This document shows, piece after piece, positions 8,927-17,497 of a DNA stretch of 64,000 nt. The notes under the pieces are model-generated. The model did no database searches, was not told the DNA's origin, and saw nothing but the letters and a program-made list of their open reading frames with translations. Position numbers and translations under genes: made by a program. The stretch is from JAPLKB01 sp964429485. Its GTDB lineage: Bacteria > Desulfobacterota > Syntrophorhabdia > Syntrophorhabdales > Syntrophorhabdaceae. How positions within the stretch are numbered: position 1 is the first letter of the stretch; each line of letters begins with the position of its first letter. The stretch lies in NCBI GenBank assembly GCA_964429485.1, contig CAYSBW010000005.1, positions 11,020 through 75,019 of the forward strand. The letters are read 5' to 3'.

Positions 8927-9442
8927 TTAATCATTATTATTTTTTTGAGCACCCTTTCCCCATGCGCGCCAGTTCATTCCTGTTTTCTTTTCCCAGTCGG
9001 ACTCGAATTTATCGGTAAAAAAGCCATGCAATTTTTCAAAGAGACGTTTCCATCCTGACTCGAATTCATATTTTAAGACATCTTCCAGAAATGGAACGAT
9101 TTCTCCAAGTTTTTCTTTAGGCAGATATGCTCTGGCACCTTTGTCATAAGACTCCTTCAGTGCTTCCGCGCTTAATGCCCGGGCTGTGAGCATGGCAACC
9201 TTAAGATTCTTTTTTACAGCAATGTCGAGAAGTTTAAATCCATTAACTCCCATGATGTCGAGTATAACAACATCATAATTATTGGATTCCAGTTTTGTTA
9301 CCGCATCTTCGTATGTGGTGGCCTTATCTAAAGCGCATTTTGGACAGGCATCCATTATTTCTTCTTCGAGAACTGTCAAAACATCGGGTTCATCATCAAC
9401 TGCAAGTATTTTTTTACCGTTTAAAATAGATTCTTCTGCCAT
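8927..9442 (-). CDS. Receiver-only response regulator
   Basis: The 171-residue protein is a CheY-like receiver at about residues 8-125: acidic pair D16-D17, phosphoacceptor D62 in VVILDIMG, the conserved Thr at 86 (MLTAR) and Lys 109 (YLPKEK). The remaining 45 residues are Trp- and charge-rich (ESDWEKKTGMNWRAW) and show no helix-turn-helix or enzyme domain. It therefore probably works by protein contact and not by DNA binding. It lies 17 bp after the histidine kinase gene with a strong GGAGG site, at the end of the Mla operon, so its partner is almost certainly that kinase. Confidence 0.9.
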   Translation of the reverse strand: MAEESILNGKKILAVDDEPDVLTVLEEEIMDACPKCALDKATTYEDAVTKLESNNYDVVILDIMGVNGFKLLDIAVKKNLKVAMLTARALSAEALKESYDKGARAYLPKEKLGEIVPFLEDVLKYEFESGWKRLFEKLHGFFTDKFESDWEKKTGMNWRAWGKGAQKNNND

Positions 9443-9459
9443 AAAATGTTCCTCCTTTT

Positions 9460-10215
9460 TTATTTTATATTTTCATTGAGAGGGGGGATATGTATTGTAA
9501 AACATGCCCCCTCTCCTTTATAGCTTGACAAGTCGATGTTTCCGCTCATTGTTTCTAAAATAATTTTAACGCAGGAAAGACCGAAACCAAGACCTTTCAT
9601 GCCACTATCTTCTTTGTTGTTTAGCTGAGAAAAACGATTAAAAATAGCGTCCTGGTTTTCCTGTGCTATACCTGACCCGTCATTTCTGATTGCCACTATA
9701 AGCTCATCATCTCCGCTTATAGTAATTGAAACTTTTTCCTGCCGGAATTTGAGGGCATTAGTGATAAGGTTTCGCAATATCTGCTGAATTTTGTTTCTGT
9801 CATGATAGAAAGATGTTTTGCTGTATTTTCCTGTAATATCAATGGTTATACCGTTTTCTTCGAGGAGTTGATTAAATTTATTTTCACCTATTTCATAGGA
9901 TAATTTTTCTGCAATATCCGGTTTAATAAGTTCAATTGCCTCTATAATGGCATTTTTGAGTATATCCTGAATTGAAAATGAATCCTTTATGAACAATCCT
10001 TCTTCTGATCGGTAGACCTCAGTTATTTCGCTGATGAAAGCTTTTGCTTTTTTTACATTCCTCAAAGCCATATTCAAAGCTGCTTCCTGACGTTTTGTAA
10101 TTGTGCCATATTTATCCTTTTTTTTAATGAGCCCATTTATGCTTGTGGCTGCTATCGTCAACGGCCCTGCCATGTCATGGATCAATAAATCTATTAAGGA
10201 TTCCTTCCTGTTCAT
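9460..10215 (-). CDS. Cytoplasmic sensor-less histidine kinase
   Basis: The 251-residue protein begins straight in the phosphoacceptor helix, with His13 in LLIHDMAGPLT, and continues into a HATPase_c domain (N box QQILRNLITNALKF near 144-157, G1 RNDGSGI near 176, G2 GLGFGLSCVK near 207). It has no membrane segment, PAS or GAF domain, so it cannot sense an outside signal on its own. Its start overlaps the stop of the Mla auxiliary lipoprotein gene by 4 nt, which ties its dosage to lipid transport. It should phosphorylate the receiver protein encoded next. Confidence 0.92.
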   Translation of the reverse strand: MNRKESLIDLLIHDMAGPLTIAATSINGLIKKKDKYGTITKRQEAALNMALRNVKKAKAFISEITEVYRSEEGLFIKDSFSIQDILKNAIIEAIELIKPDIAEKLSYEIGENKFNQLLEENGITIDITGKYSKTSFYHDRNKIQQILRNLITNALKFRQEKVSITISGDDELIVAIRNDGSGIAQENQDAIFNRFSQLNNKEDSGMKGLGFGLSCVKIILETMSGNIDLSSYKGEGACFTIHIPPLNENIK

Positions 10216-10961
10216 TGTCTGTCACCCTGTCTGAAAGAGGTTTCCGGGTTTACACCGGCCTGGTCAGGGCCTACAGGGCTGGCTATATTCATAATAGCCT
10301 TATTGATATCTTTTATTAATTCTTCTGAAAGTCTGGACATATTAGCGCTCATGCCCTTTGCAAAACTTTCAGGTCTGTGTTCCCCGATCTGTTCCTGGAA
10401 ATTATACTGTTTTTGAAATACCACCCTTCTGCTGGTATCTTTCCTGTTTGTGTCAAGTAAAGAAACATTTGCACCAAGAATTGCCCTTATATTTTTATTG
10501 TCAGTTTCCTCCAAAAAATCCTGTATATGACCTTCAACAATAAACCTTGGATTTTCTATATTATGATGTGAAAAAACATTGGCGAAAATATTGGCATTGC
10601 GCATATCACGAATAAGATAGTCAGTTACCATGTCAGCAGGGTTAACTCTCCATCTGCTGTAATTGTATGTCATGAATTTGAATGGATAAGATTTATAAAC
10701 CATTGCCTGTGTATTAAAGGATTTATTTACAGAAAACCTCTCAACTTTTATCGGTTCTGACAGAGTAGCAAGACCTCCAGCAGCAGGGCATTTATACTCA
10801 AACATAAAATACTCAATTATGTAAGCCGGTTTTGATCTTGAAAGGCAACCGGTAATAGCAAGAACAAACAATAAAAATATGCTAATTTTACCAATCCTGT
10901 CAAGAATATACTTTTTTACAGGAGTCTCTCTCTTTTCCATTCCTCTCTTTATCATTTCCAT
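10212..10961 (-). CDS. ABC-type transport auxiliary lipoprotein of the Mla-like system
   Basis: The 249-residue protein has a membrane segment at about 25-38 ending in the lipobox AITGC (Cys39), so it is a predicted lipoprotein. The body (IKVERFSVNKSFNTQAMVYK, then RWRVNPADMVTDYLIRDM) matches the ABC_trans_aux/PqiC-like family, which carries the outer-membrane end of MCE lipid transport systems in place of MlaA. The start ATG shares one base with the mlaD-like stop (TAATG). A later in-frame ATG at residue 8 is also possible. It precedes the kinase gene with overlap. Confidence 0.85.
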   Translation of the reverse strand: MEMIKRGMEKRETPVKKYILDRIGKISIFLLFVLAITGCLSRSKPAYIIEYFMFEYKCPAAGGLATLSEPIKVERFSVNKSFNTQAMVYKSYPFKFMTYNYSRWRVNPADMVTDYLIRDMRNANIFANVFSHHNIENPRFIVEGHIQDFLEETDNKNIRAILGANVSLLDTNRKDTSRRVVFQKQYNFQEQIGEHRPESFAKGMSANMSRLSEELIKDINKAIMNIASPVGPDQAGVNPETSFRQGDRQ

Positions 10962-11884
10962 TACTTCCCCGAAGGTGGATTACTGAAAATTATATCAGAT
11001 GGATCAGCATGCAGTCTTTCCAGCAGAGCATCAAGGGTTTCCGATGCGCGTCTCAAATTCTCGCTGGTAGCTTCCATTTCAGTTGATATCACCCGTGTCC
11101 TTTTTGCCATGGCATCTATTAACCGGCTTGCCTGTCCGGCAGTTCCGGAAAGATTCATTGCTTCTATTTCCCCGTCTATTCTGGAAATTACTTTTCTTGC
11201 GTCTGAAACTGCAGCTTTTGCTTCAACGATAATGCTGTCAACCTTACCATTCTCATCCATTGCATCAGCAATTATTTCGGATGCCTTTTCCAGATTAACA
11301 GCCACAATTGCCATGCTTGACATTATTTGTTTTATTTTTTTGTCACTCATCAGTGTTTCCACAGCTTTTGAAGTGTGCTTTATATGATCTGAAATTCCTT
11401 TAAAATCTATCTGCTTTGCTTGTTCCACAACCGCACGTATTCCGGTAAATATCTGCTGTATTTCTGAGGGCATTGAGGGTATTACCGGATAATCAGGCTC
11501 GAATTCTATTTTTGGCGTGAGTTTTGCCTGTGAAGGCTTAATCCGTTCAAGCCCTACAAAAACCATGCCTGTTATGCCTGCCATTTCAAGTCTGGCTATA
11601 GTATTTTTTTCGAGATCACCCTTGAAATTTATTTTCATGGTTACTTCTACAAGCTTGTTGTCCGGTGCAACTCCGATTTTTGTTACCCACCCTATATCAA
11701 CGCCCTGGTATTTGACTTTGGAATCAATCTGTAATCCCTGGACAGACTCGTCAAAATATGTCACATAAACAGAACCTTTCTGAAAATATTTGGAAGCACC
11801 AACCCACACTATTGCACCTACAGCCAGAATAATGCCTATTATAATGAAAATCCCGACAATAAAAACCGGTTTTTTTCTCGTCAT
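10961..11884 (-). CDS. MCE-domain substrate-binding protein, MlaD family
   Basis: The 307-residue protein has one N-terminal membrane anchor (residues 8-28) and an MCE domain at about 36-115 with the family motif VKYQGVDIGWVTKIGV. The rest is a long amphipathic helical tail (about 160-290) typical of larger single-MCE proteins that build a needle or tunnel across the periplasm. It would be the periplasmic ring of the lipid transporter, docking on the MlaE permease. It lies directly after the mlaF-like gene with no gap. Confidence 0.92.
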   Translation of the reverse strand: MTRKKPVFIVGIFIIIGIILAVGAIVWVGASKYFQKGSVYVTYFDESVQGLQIDSKVKYQGVDIGWVTKIGVAPDNKLVEVTMKINFKGDLEKNTIARLEMAGITGMVFVGLERIKPSQAKLTPKIEFEPDYPVIPSMPSEIQQIFTGIRAVVEQAKQIDFKGISDHIKHTSKAVETLMSDKKIKQIMSSMAIVAVNLEKASEIIADAMDENGKVDSIIVEAKAAVSDARKVISRIDGEIEAMNLSGTAGQASRLIDAMAKRTRVISTEMEATSENLRRASETLDALLERLHADPSDIIFSNPPSGK

Positions 11885-12706
11885 TTATATCCCTTTGTTT
11901 TTTTGATCCATTATCTGTCTGTTAAAAAATGTTTTAACCCTCGGGTCTTTTGAATTTTCCTTCAGATCCAGAGGATTGCCTTCTGCTATTATACCTTTTT
12001 TGCTTTTATCAAGCATGATAATTCTATGTGCAATACTGAAAACAGATTCAAGTTCATGGGTTACAATAATCATTGTTGTTCCGGTTCCCCTGTTTATATT
12101 CTTGATCAGTAAATCAAGTTCAGCTGATGTTACAGGATCGAGTCCTGCTGAAGGCTCATCAAAAAAAAGAACCTCTGGATCCAGAGCTAAGGCCCTTGCT
12201 ATGCCTGCTCTTTTTTTCATGCCCCCTGACAATTCAGCAGGAAAATGATTTTCATATCCTTCAAGACCTACCATTCCGAGTTTCATCCTGACAATAAGAT
12301 CCAGAAGTCCCTGAGGAAGATGTATATATTCCTGCAAGGGTAAGGCTATGTTCTCATAAAGTGTCATGGAACCGAAAAGTGCGCTTGATTGGAATAAAAC
12401 TCCTGTTTTTTTTCTCAGTTTGGTAATTTCTTCATCGCCTGCAGTGGTTATGTCAATTCCGTTAATAATTACCCTTCCCGAAGCAGGTTCATGCAGTCCG
12501 ATCATGTGTTTTAGCAGAGTTGATTTGCCGCAGCCACTCCCGCCAAGAATAATGAAAATTTCTCCTCTGGAAACCTTAAAACTGATATCTTCAAGGATAG
12601 TGTTTGTTCCGAAACTTGCCTTGAGACTTTCAACTCTTATGATAGGGTCTCTGTTCGGAGAATGTCTTTGAGAGCAACTTCTCTCCGATATCCCGTTTTT
12701 TTCCAC
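11885..12706 (-). CDS. ABC transporter ATPase, MlaF family
   Basis: The 273-residue ATPase shows Walker A GGSGCGKST at residues 55-63, the signature LSGGMKKR at 159-166 and Walker B plus D-loop FFDEPSAGLDP at 181-191. The LSGGMKKR form (M-K-K-R after the glycine pair) is typical for MlaF/Mkl proteins that energise phospholipid movement by MlaE. The first 20 residues are an unconserved polar extension. It is placed between the permease and MCE genes as in other mla operons. Confidence 0.93.
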   Translation of the reverse strand: MEKNGISERSCSQRHSPNRDPIIRVESLKASFGTNTILEDISFKVSRGEIFIILGGSGCGKSTLLKHMIGLHEPASGRVIINGIDITTAGDEEITKLRKKTGVLFQSSALFGSMTLYENIALPLQEYIHLPQGLLDLIVRMKLGMVGLEGYENHFPAELSGGMKKRAGIARALALDPEVLFFDEPSAGLDPVTSAELDLLIKNINRGTGTTMIIVTHELESVFSIAHRIIMLDKSKKGIIAEGNPLDLKENSKDPRVKTFFNRQIMDQKNKGI

Positions 12707-12731
12707 CTTTAGCGCTCCATCTTATATTTTT

Positions 12732-13907
12732 TCATATATAGTTAAGAACTATTGCAAATAGTGAGTCAACTATAATTATAAGGAAGAGGCCTGCAACAAC
12801 TGCAGAAGTTGTTGCATTTCCAACACCCTGAGCACCCCCCCTCACCGTAAATCCTCTCTGGCAGCCTATGCCGGCTATTAGTGATGCAAGGACTATGGAC
12901 TTGATAAAACTCATAAAAATATTAAACATATTTATTGCCTTCATGCTTTGCTGTATATATGTATATACAGTGAGATCGAGAACCACAATACCAATGAGAA
13001 GACCGCCTGCAATTGCAAAGAGATCAGCAAAAAGTGTGAGAAAAGGAACAACTGCAACAGAGGCGAAAACCTTTGGTATTGCAAGGAATCTTATGGGATT
13101 AAAACCCATTGTAATCAGTGCGTCGACTTCTTCATTGACTTTCATTGTGCCTATTTCTGCAGCAAAGGCAGAGCCTGATCTACCTGTAACCAGAATTGCT
13201 GTCATTATAGGACCAAGCTCACGGACCATTGCAATGCTTAAAAGTGCCGGTACATATATATTAGCGCCGAACTGTTTAAGCTGAAGCGCTGACATGAAGG
13301 CAAGAATAAGACCGAGAAGAAAACTTATTAGCCCTATTATGGGCAGTCCGTCAACACCTACTTTTTTCATGTAGAGTATCACGTCTCCCCATCTTATTGA
13401 ACTGGGATGAGAGACTGAATAGATTATTTCCAGAACAAGCTCTCCTCCAAAGGTTATTACCTCCTTGATATCATTGAAGACAATGATACTTTTCTCACCT
13501 ATTGTCTCAATGATATTTGTTGTCCTTTTTTCATTTATAAGAGATGCTGTCTTAAGGGAATCCCTGTTTATCATTGCAAGCATTTCCTTTATGTCATCGG
13601 ATGTATTGATAAATTCGACAGGTATTGATTTTGTTCCAGCCTTTTCTTCAATATCTATGAGTAAAAGCGCACCCGAGCTATCCAGATAACTAATCTTTGC
13701 AAGGTCTATTATAAGCTTTGAAGGAGGTTCTTTATCAAGGAAAGGTGTAATTTCCTCTAATATTTTACCAACATTTTCTATTGATATGTGCCCTGACGGA
13801 GAAAAACGGGCCTGGTCATTCTTTTTTTTGTAAAAAGAACGGAAATCTTCCTGTAACATAAATTTATCTATATCATAATGTACAAAAAATAGGAACAGAT
13901 TTGGCAA
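12732..13907 (-). CDS. MlaE-family lipid ABC permease with N-terminal STAS domain
   Basis: The 391-residue protein joins a STAS/anti-sigma-antagonist-like domain (about residues 30-125, motif KLIIDLAKISYLDSSGALLLID) to an MlaE permease (about 150-388, with the conserved SFLLGLILAFMSALQLKQFGA and RELGPIMTAILVTGRSGSAFAAEIG). Bacteria with separate STAS subunits call the first part MlaB; here the two are fused, as in many non-enterobacterial Mla systems. The frame opens at a TTG (13907) without a ribosome-binding site; the ATG at 13859 (residue 17) is an alternative start. It opens the four-gene transport set. Confidence 0.93.
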   Translation of the reverse strand: MPNLFLFFVHYDIDKFMLQEDFRSFYKKKNDQARFSPSGHISIENVGKILEEITPFLDKEPPSKLIIDLAKISYLDSSGALLLIDIEEKAGTKSIPVEFINTSDDIKEMLAMINRDSLKTASLINEKRTTNIIETIGEKSIIVFNDIKEVITFGGELVLEIIYSVSHPSSIRWGDVILYMKKVGVDGLPIIGLISFLLGLILAFMSALQLKQFGANIYVPALLSIAMVRELGPIMTAILVTGRSGSAFAAEIGTMKVNEEVDALITMGFNPIRFLAIPKVFASVAVVPFLTLFADLFAIAGGLLIGIVVLDLTVYTYIQQSMKAINMFNIFMSFIKSIVLASLIAGIGCQRGFTVRGGAQGVGNATTSAVVAGLFLIIIVDSLFAIVLNYI

Positions 13908-13943
13908 TCCCGGAGGGAATTATGTTTGTGTTGCATAATTTGA

Positions 13944-14417
13944 TTACTCTCTATGGCTAGTATATATGAATTTAAAAACAGCGTGGATGGACTTGTGCGT
14001 CTTTCTCGGTCTTATGGGTGTCCAGTCATTTTTCATTCCTTCAAGTACTGATTGATTTTTATAATCTAATACTGTTGACTGACCAATTTCTCTGTTATTA
14101 TTATCGTAATCTATGGCTGGAATAACCCTGTAAATCATTTTTTCTGAATCTATTTCAACGAGACAGAGAATATTACTGAAATCCCGATAACCTTCTACGG
14201 AGAGGCCTGCTTTTTTTCTTTGTTCAATGTAATGAAAGACAGCTTCCTTATTTTTTACATAAAAAGACATCCAGACAGCAACCGTTTTTGGTAATACCTC
14301 ATAACACTCAAATGAAGTGTAGAGACCGTCCTCGTCTTCTATCGGATCGTTTATACTGTCTATATCACAGTAACAGAGAAGATTTTCATCTTCATACATC
14401 AGTTTCCAGTTCCACAC
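13944..14417 (-). CDS. Small protein resembling surface-adhesin E family
   Basis: The 157-residue protein starts at a GTG (14417) preceded by GGAGG at a suitable distance. The pattern WKLMYEDENLLCYCDIDSI, then vW.SFYVK.., LCLVEIDSEKMIYRVIPAIDYD and a final WTPIRP resembles the 'adhesin E' domain found in many deltaproteobacterial proteins. Those are usually exported, but no signal peptide is visible here, so it may be cytoplasmic or the start may be wrong. It lies 36 bp ahead of the Mla permease gene and may be read with it. Function is unknown. Confidence 0.7.
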   Translation of the reverse strand: MWNWKLMYEDENLLCYCDIDSINDPIEDEDGLYTSFECYEVLPKTVAVWMSFYVKNKEAVFHYIEQRKKAGLSVEGYRDFSNILCLVEIDSEKMIYRVIPAIDYDNNNREIGQSTVLDYKNQSVLEGMKNDWTPIRPRKTHKSIHAVFKFIYTSHRE

Positions 14418-14529
14418 TTGTTTAAATCCTCCACTTGATCAGAGATTCTTTCTGCTAAAATGTATCAGTAATTTCAGCATTTATATTAAGAAACATTATT
14501 CTCTCTGTTTGTGCCAAAAGCAACCCAAC

Positions 14530-14564
14530 GGGACATTGCCAGCGGTTTCGGAAGGCAATGTCCC
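14530..14564. repeat. Perfect 11-bp palindromic stem-loop element
   Basis: GGGACATTGCC (14530-14540) and GGCAATGTCCC (14554-14564) are exact reverse complements around a 13-nt loop, in the 223-bp gap after the cyclophilin gene. There is no adjoining T-run, so it is not a standard terminator. On the minus strand the stem begins TGTAGGGACATTGCC, the layout of small dispersed palindromic repeats seen in many environmental bacteria. An open frame read through it on the minus strand (14496-14711) is not convincing as a gene. Confidence 0.6.
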
Positions 14565-14614
14565 TACATTTATATCCGAATAAATTGAGAAAACAGGGTC
14601 ATAATGTGTCTGTC

Positions 14615-14626
14615 CGGTAATTACCG
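14615..14626. repeat. 12-bp perfect palindrome just after cyclophilin gene
   Basis: CGGTAATTACCG is self-complementary with no spacer and lies 15 nt past the cyclophilin stop codon. It could be an operator or a remnant of the neighbouring palindromic element; nothing assigns it. Confidence 0.3.
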
Positions 14627-14640
14627 AAAGGTCTTTAATA

Positions 14641-15273
14641 TTATTTTCCAGATCCTTCCAGCGTTCTGTTCCAGCTTTCAAGCTGACTCTTGTATTTTTC
14701 TGCAAGAGCACTGTAATCGCCGTTTATTGTTATGGACACAATCTTATCTCCTCCTGCAATGCTGTTTACAACCTTCTGGTCTTCTTCACCTGCAATTTCT
14801 CCAAAAATGGTATGTTTGTCGTCCAGCCAGGGTGTCGCTACATGGGTAATAAAAAACTGGCTTCCGTTTGTTCCCGGACCTGCATTGGCCATGGAAAGCA
14901 TTCCAGGTTTGCTGTGTCTTAAATCACTGGAAAATTCATCCTTAAAGCGATATCCCGGCCCCCCTGTGCCGTTACCTCTGGGGCAGCCTCCCTGAATCAT
15001 AAAATTCGGTATTACTCTATGAAAAGAAAGACCATTATAGAAGCCTCTGCTGGATAAATTCACAAAGTTAAGAACTGTCAGCGGAGTCTTTTCCGGGAAA
15101 AGGGTTAGATTAATGTTACCCTTTTCAGTATTAATTATTGCTGTTAATTGAGAATCGATCATTTTTTTATCACCTTTCCTTGATTTTTTTTCAATTGCAT
15201 CTGCTCCTGTATTTAGGAGAAAAAAGCTGAGAAATAATCCCGCCAAACAAAAGTTAAATATTTTTCTTACCAA
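14641..15273 (-). CDS. Periplasmic cyclophilin-type peptidyl-prolyl isomerase
   Basis: The 210-residue protein starts at a TTG (15273) preceded by AGGAGG at 6 nt. Residues 1-26 are a signal peptide (hydrophobic core, then GADA-IE). The cyclophilin fold carries FHRVIPNFMIQGG at 84-96, GPGYRFKDEF near 107 and MANAGPGTNGSQFFITH near 130, which include the catalytic Arg and peptide-binding residues. It should catalyse prolyl cis-trans isomerisation during folding of exported proteins. About 25 polar residues follow the domain. It is 29 bp after the sufB-like gene and probably transcribed with it. Confidence 0.93.
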   Translation of the reverse strand: MVRKIFNFCLAGLFLSFFLLNTGADAIEKKSRKGDKKMIDSQLTAIINTEKGNINLTLFPEKTPLTVLNFVNLSSRGFYNGLSFHRVIPNFMIQGGCPRGNGTGGPGYRFKDEFSSDLRHSKPGMLSMANAGPGTNGSQFFITHVATPWLDDKHTIFGEIAGEEDQKVVNSIAGGDKIVSITINGDYSALAEKYKSQLESWNRTLEGSGK

Positions 15274-15302
15274 TTTAATCCTCCTGAATACTTTCTTTTA
15301 AA

Positions 15303-16226
15303 TTATTTGTTCAAAAATCCTTTAATTATCCAGTTTACAGCTTCATCATATGTAAGGCCAAGACTCATAAGCTTTACAAGTTGGTCGTTGGCAATCTTTC
15401 CTATTGAGGCTTCGTGGGTAAGCTCTGCATCAGGATGAAGAGCCTTTAATGCTGGAATAGTTTCATTTTTGCCATTACCCATTATTATTGCATCGCATTC
15501 TATGTGACCGAAACACTTTGCTCTGGCTTCGATGGTGGCATAGAAATTCTGGCTTGAATTGTCTTTTATGACTGATCTTGACACCAGGTTGGTGCTGCTT
15601 TCGTGGCCTTTCAAAAAAATTTCATTCCTCGATATTGCAGTCTGGTTCCCATCTGTCATGACCCGCTCAGTAATGAGAAGAGAGCTTTTTGGCCCGAGGG
15701 TGGCTTCATTAAGTCTGTTTGCTGAATCCACGCCGCCTATCTGTGACAGTTCCATTTCAGCATGTGCACCTTCTTCAAGAAAAACCCTTGTCGTTGGATT
15801 AAGGATTCGCTGACCTTTCCCATCGCCAAGAGCCACATGTTTTTCAACATATTTAATGACCGCATTTTTTTCTATCCTGAATTCATGGATACCCTCATGC
15901 CCCTGGCTTTTGGATGATCCGCAATGAATGCCACATCCGGCAACAATTGTAACATCCGATTCCTCACCTATAATAAAGGTATTGTAAACAACGTCGTTGA
16001 GACCTGCCTGGCTGACAATAACCGGTATATGAACAGATTCTCCCTTTGTGCCGGGTTTTATGGTAATTATTATACCGTTTCCTTCTTTGTTGGTCTCAAT
16101 ATTTATATTTCCGGAGACTTCTCTTCCAAGAAGCTGCCCATTTTTTCTTATATTATAAGCACCTTTGGGCAGGGCTTCCAAATCGGCAACAGCTTTTAAA
16201 AGTTCCTTATCTATAGCATCGAGCAT
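15303..16226 (-). CDS. Minimal SufB/SufD-like Fe-S scaffold protein (SmsB type)
   Basis: The 307-residue protein covers just the right-handed beta-helix core of the SufBD family: VVAGCGIHCGSS-type stretch near residues 94-105, many ETIPAL and GHIECDAIIMG motifs, and the strongly conserved HPDAELTHEASIGKI at 264-278. It lacks the long N-terminal part of classical SufB (about 480 residues). Such short proteins pair with SufC in a minimal SufBC Fe-S assembly machine considered ancestral to the full SUF system. Its start lies inside the sufC-like gene with a 20-nt overlap. No sufS, sufE or sufU is close, so the sulphur donor must be elsewhere. Confidence 0.9.
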   Translation of the reverse strand: MLDAIDKELLKAVADLEALPKGAYNIRKNGQLLGREVSGNINIETNKEGNGIIITIKPGTKGESVHIPVIVSQAGLNDVVYNTFIIGEESDVTIVAGCGIHCGSSKSQGHEGIHEFRIEKNAVIKYVEKHVALGDGKGQRILNPTTRVFLEEGAHAEMELSQIGGVDSANRLNEATLGPKSSLLITERVMTDGNQTAISRNEIFLKGHESSTNLVSRSVIKDNSSQNFYATIEARAKCFGHIECDAIIMGNGKNETIPALKALHPDAELTHEASIGKIANDQLVKLMSLGLTYDEAVNWIIKGFLNK

Positions 16227-16971
16227 TGTTTTCTCCTTCGCAAATATTAGAATAATTACAACTGCTTAAATCGTTTAGAAGAGGGATGGCGCCATCCATA
16301 TCTCCTGTATAGAAAAATTCTCCCTCTTTTATGATAATAAGTATATCGGCTGCTTCAAGAAAATAACGGTTATGGCTTACCACTATGGTGGTAATACCAT
16401 GTTCAGCCTGCTCTTTTTTAAGAAGTTTAACCATGGGCTCGATAGTCCAGAGGTCAATGCCCGTGTCAGGTTCGTCGTAGATTGCAATCATTGGATTAAG
16501 GGCAATGGTAGTGGCAAGCTCGATCTTTTTTATTTCTCCACCTGACAGTTTAGTATCCACTGCCTTATCCAGAAAATCCATGGAACATATTCCCACACGA
16601 GTTATAATTTCACGTATTTTCATTTCATCATCAGTCTTGGCTGCTATTGCAATAAGATCTCTGCAGGTCGTTCCCTTGAAACGGGCCGGGTTTTGAAAAC
16701 TGTATGCTATACCTGCCCTGGCACGATCGGTTATGGACAGAGTTGTAATATCTTTTCCATTAAGTAATATTTCCCCTGAATCAGCCTTGTTTATACCCAT
16801 TATAAGCTTTGCCAGCGTTGTTTTGCCACTTCCGTTAGGTCCTGTGATTGCATAAAACTTCCCTTTTTCAAATTTAAAACTTACATTGTTTATTATGGCC
16901 CTTTTCTTTGGAGTGTCTGTATTTGACTCTGTTTCTTTAGCATAAAAAACAAGGTTTTTTACTTCCAGCAT
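16207..16971 (-). CDS. SufC-like Fe-S assembly ATPase
   Basis: The 254-residue ABC ATPase has Walker A GPNGSGKTT at 44-52, signature LSGGE at 142-146 and Walker B/D-loop DEPDTGID at 166-173. The DEPDTGID form, with Asp and Thr in place of the usual Ser-Gly-Leu, is typical of SufC (DEIDSGLD-like) and not of membrane transporters. It has no membrane partner nearby and overlaps the SufB-like gene. A good GAGGTG ribosome-binding site precedes the ATG. Confidence 0.9.
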   Translation of the reverse strand: MLEVKNLVFYAKETESNTDTPKKRAIINNVSFKFEKGKFYAITGPNGSGKTTLAKLIMGINKADSGEILLNGKDITTLSITDRARAGIAYSFQNPARFKGTTCRDLIAIAAKTDDEMKIREIITRVGICSMDFLDKAVDTKLSGGEIKKIELATTIALNPMIAIYDEPDTGIDLWTIEPMVKLLKKEQAEHGITTIVVSHNRYFLEAADILIIIKEGEFFYTGDMDGAIPLLNDLSSCNYSNICEGENNARCYR

Positions 16972-17497
16972 AATTCACCTCTTAAAAAATGATAGATATT
17001 TTATTTGCAGACAGCATAATTCAGCATTACCGATTGATAACCAATCCTTGAATCGGCCACAATAAAAAACGGAAAAAAGTGCATAATATTAATCCATATT
17101 TATTCTATGTTAAGACATATTTATCAAAGTTTCAAGAAACTTCTATTTTTTATCAGGATAATAGCCAACAATAATTAATCCTTAAAATCAGACAACTATA
17201 TTTTAAACTGTATTATTGGAATACTGGCCGTTATTTTCAGGAAAAAAGCACTCAGGCAGTTCAATCTTTTTATACTGTAATATGGCGACGGTGTGCATTG
17301 GTTGTTATGTTCTTGAGGATTCCAAGGCAGGAGCCGCAGATATTTTTTTCAGGGTCTTCATCATTTTAGGCGAGAAAACAAGTTATATTGTCTCTTGAAA
17401 TTATTGACTTAAACGTTTTCCTATGATTAAAAGAGATAGGAAAAAAAGATATAACCGCATTTAATAAATCCGGTAAGCCATTGAGGAGAATTGTATT
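16972..17497. other. 526-bp intergenic region between divergent sufC and ubiD-like genes
   Basis: The gap is AT-rich and holds no convincing gene. It contains a perfect inverted repeat AAGTTTC-AA-GAAACTT (17127-17142). A weak promoter for the downstream ubiD-like gene is possible: TTGACT at 17405-17410 with TTAAAA 17 nt later. A 60-codon plus-strand frame at 17216-17398 lacks a ribosome-binding site and family features. Confidence 0.6.
17127..17142. promoter_or_regulatory. Perfect inverted repeat AAGTTTC-AA-GAAACTT
   Basis: Seven-base arms with a 2-nt spacer lie midway between the divergent sufC-like and ubiD-like genes. The size and symmetry suit a dimeric regulator site, but it lies more than 150 bp from either start codon and no regulator is known. 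Confidence 0.3.

Noticed and set aside
14496..14711. 71-codon minus-strand frame between cyclophilin and adhesin-E-like genes
   Set aside because: It overlaps the cyclophilin 3' end, runs through a palindromic repeat and has no ribosome-binding site or family pattern.
17216..17398. 60-codon plus-strand frame in the sufC-ubiD gap
   Set aside because: No ribosome-binding site, no recognisable composition, and the opposite strand offers equally poor short frames; probably chance.
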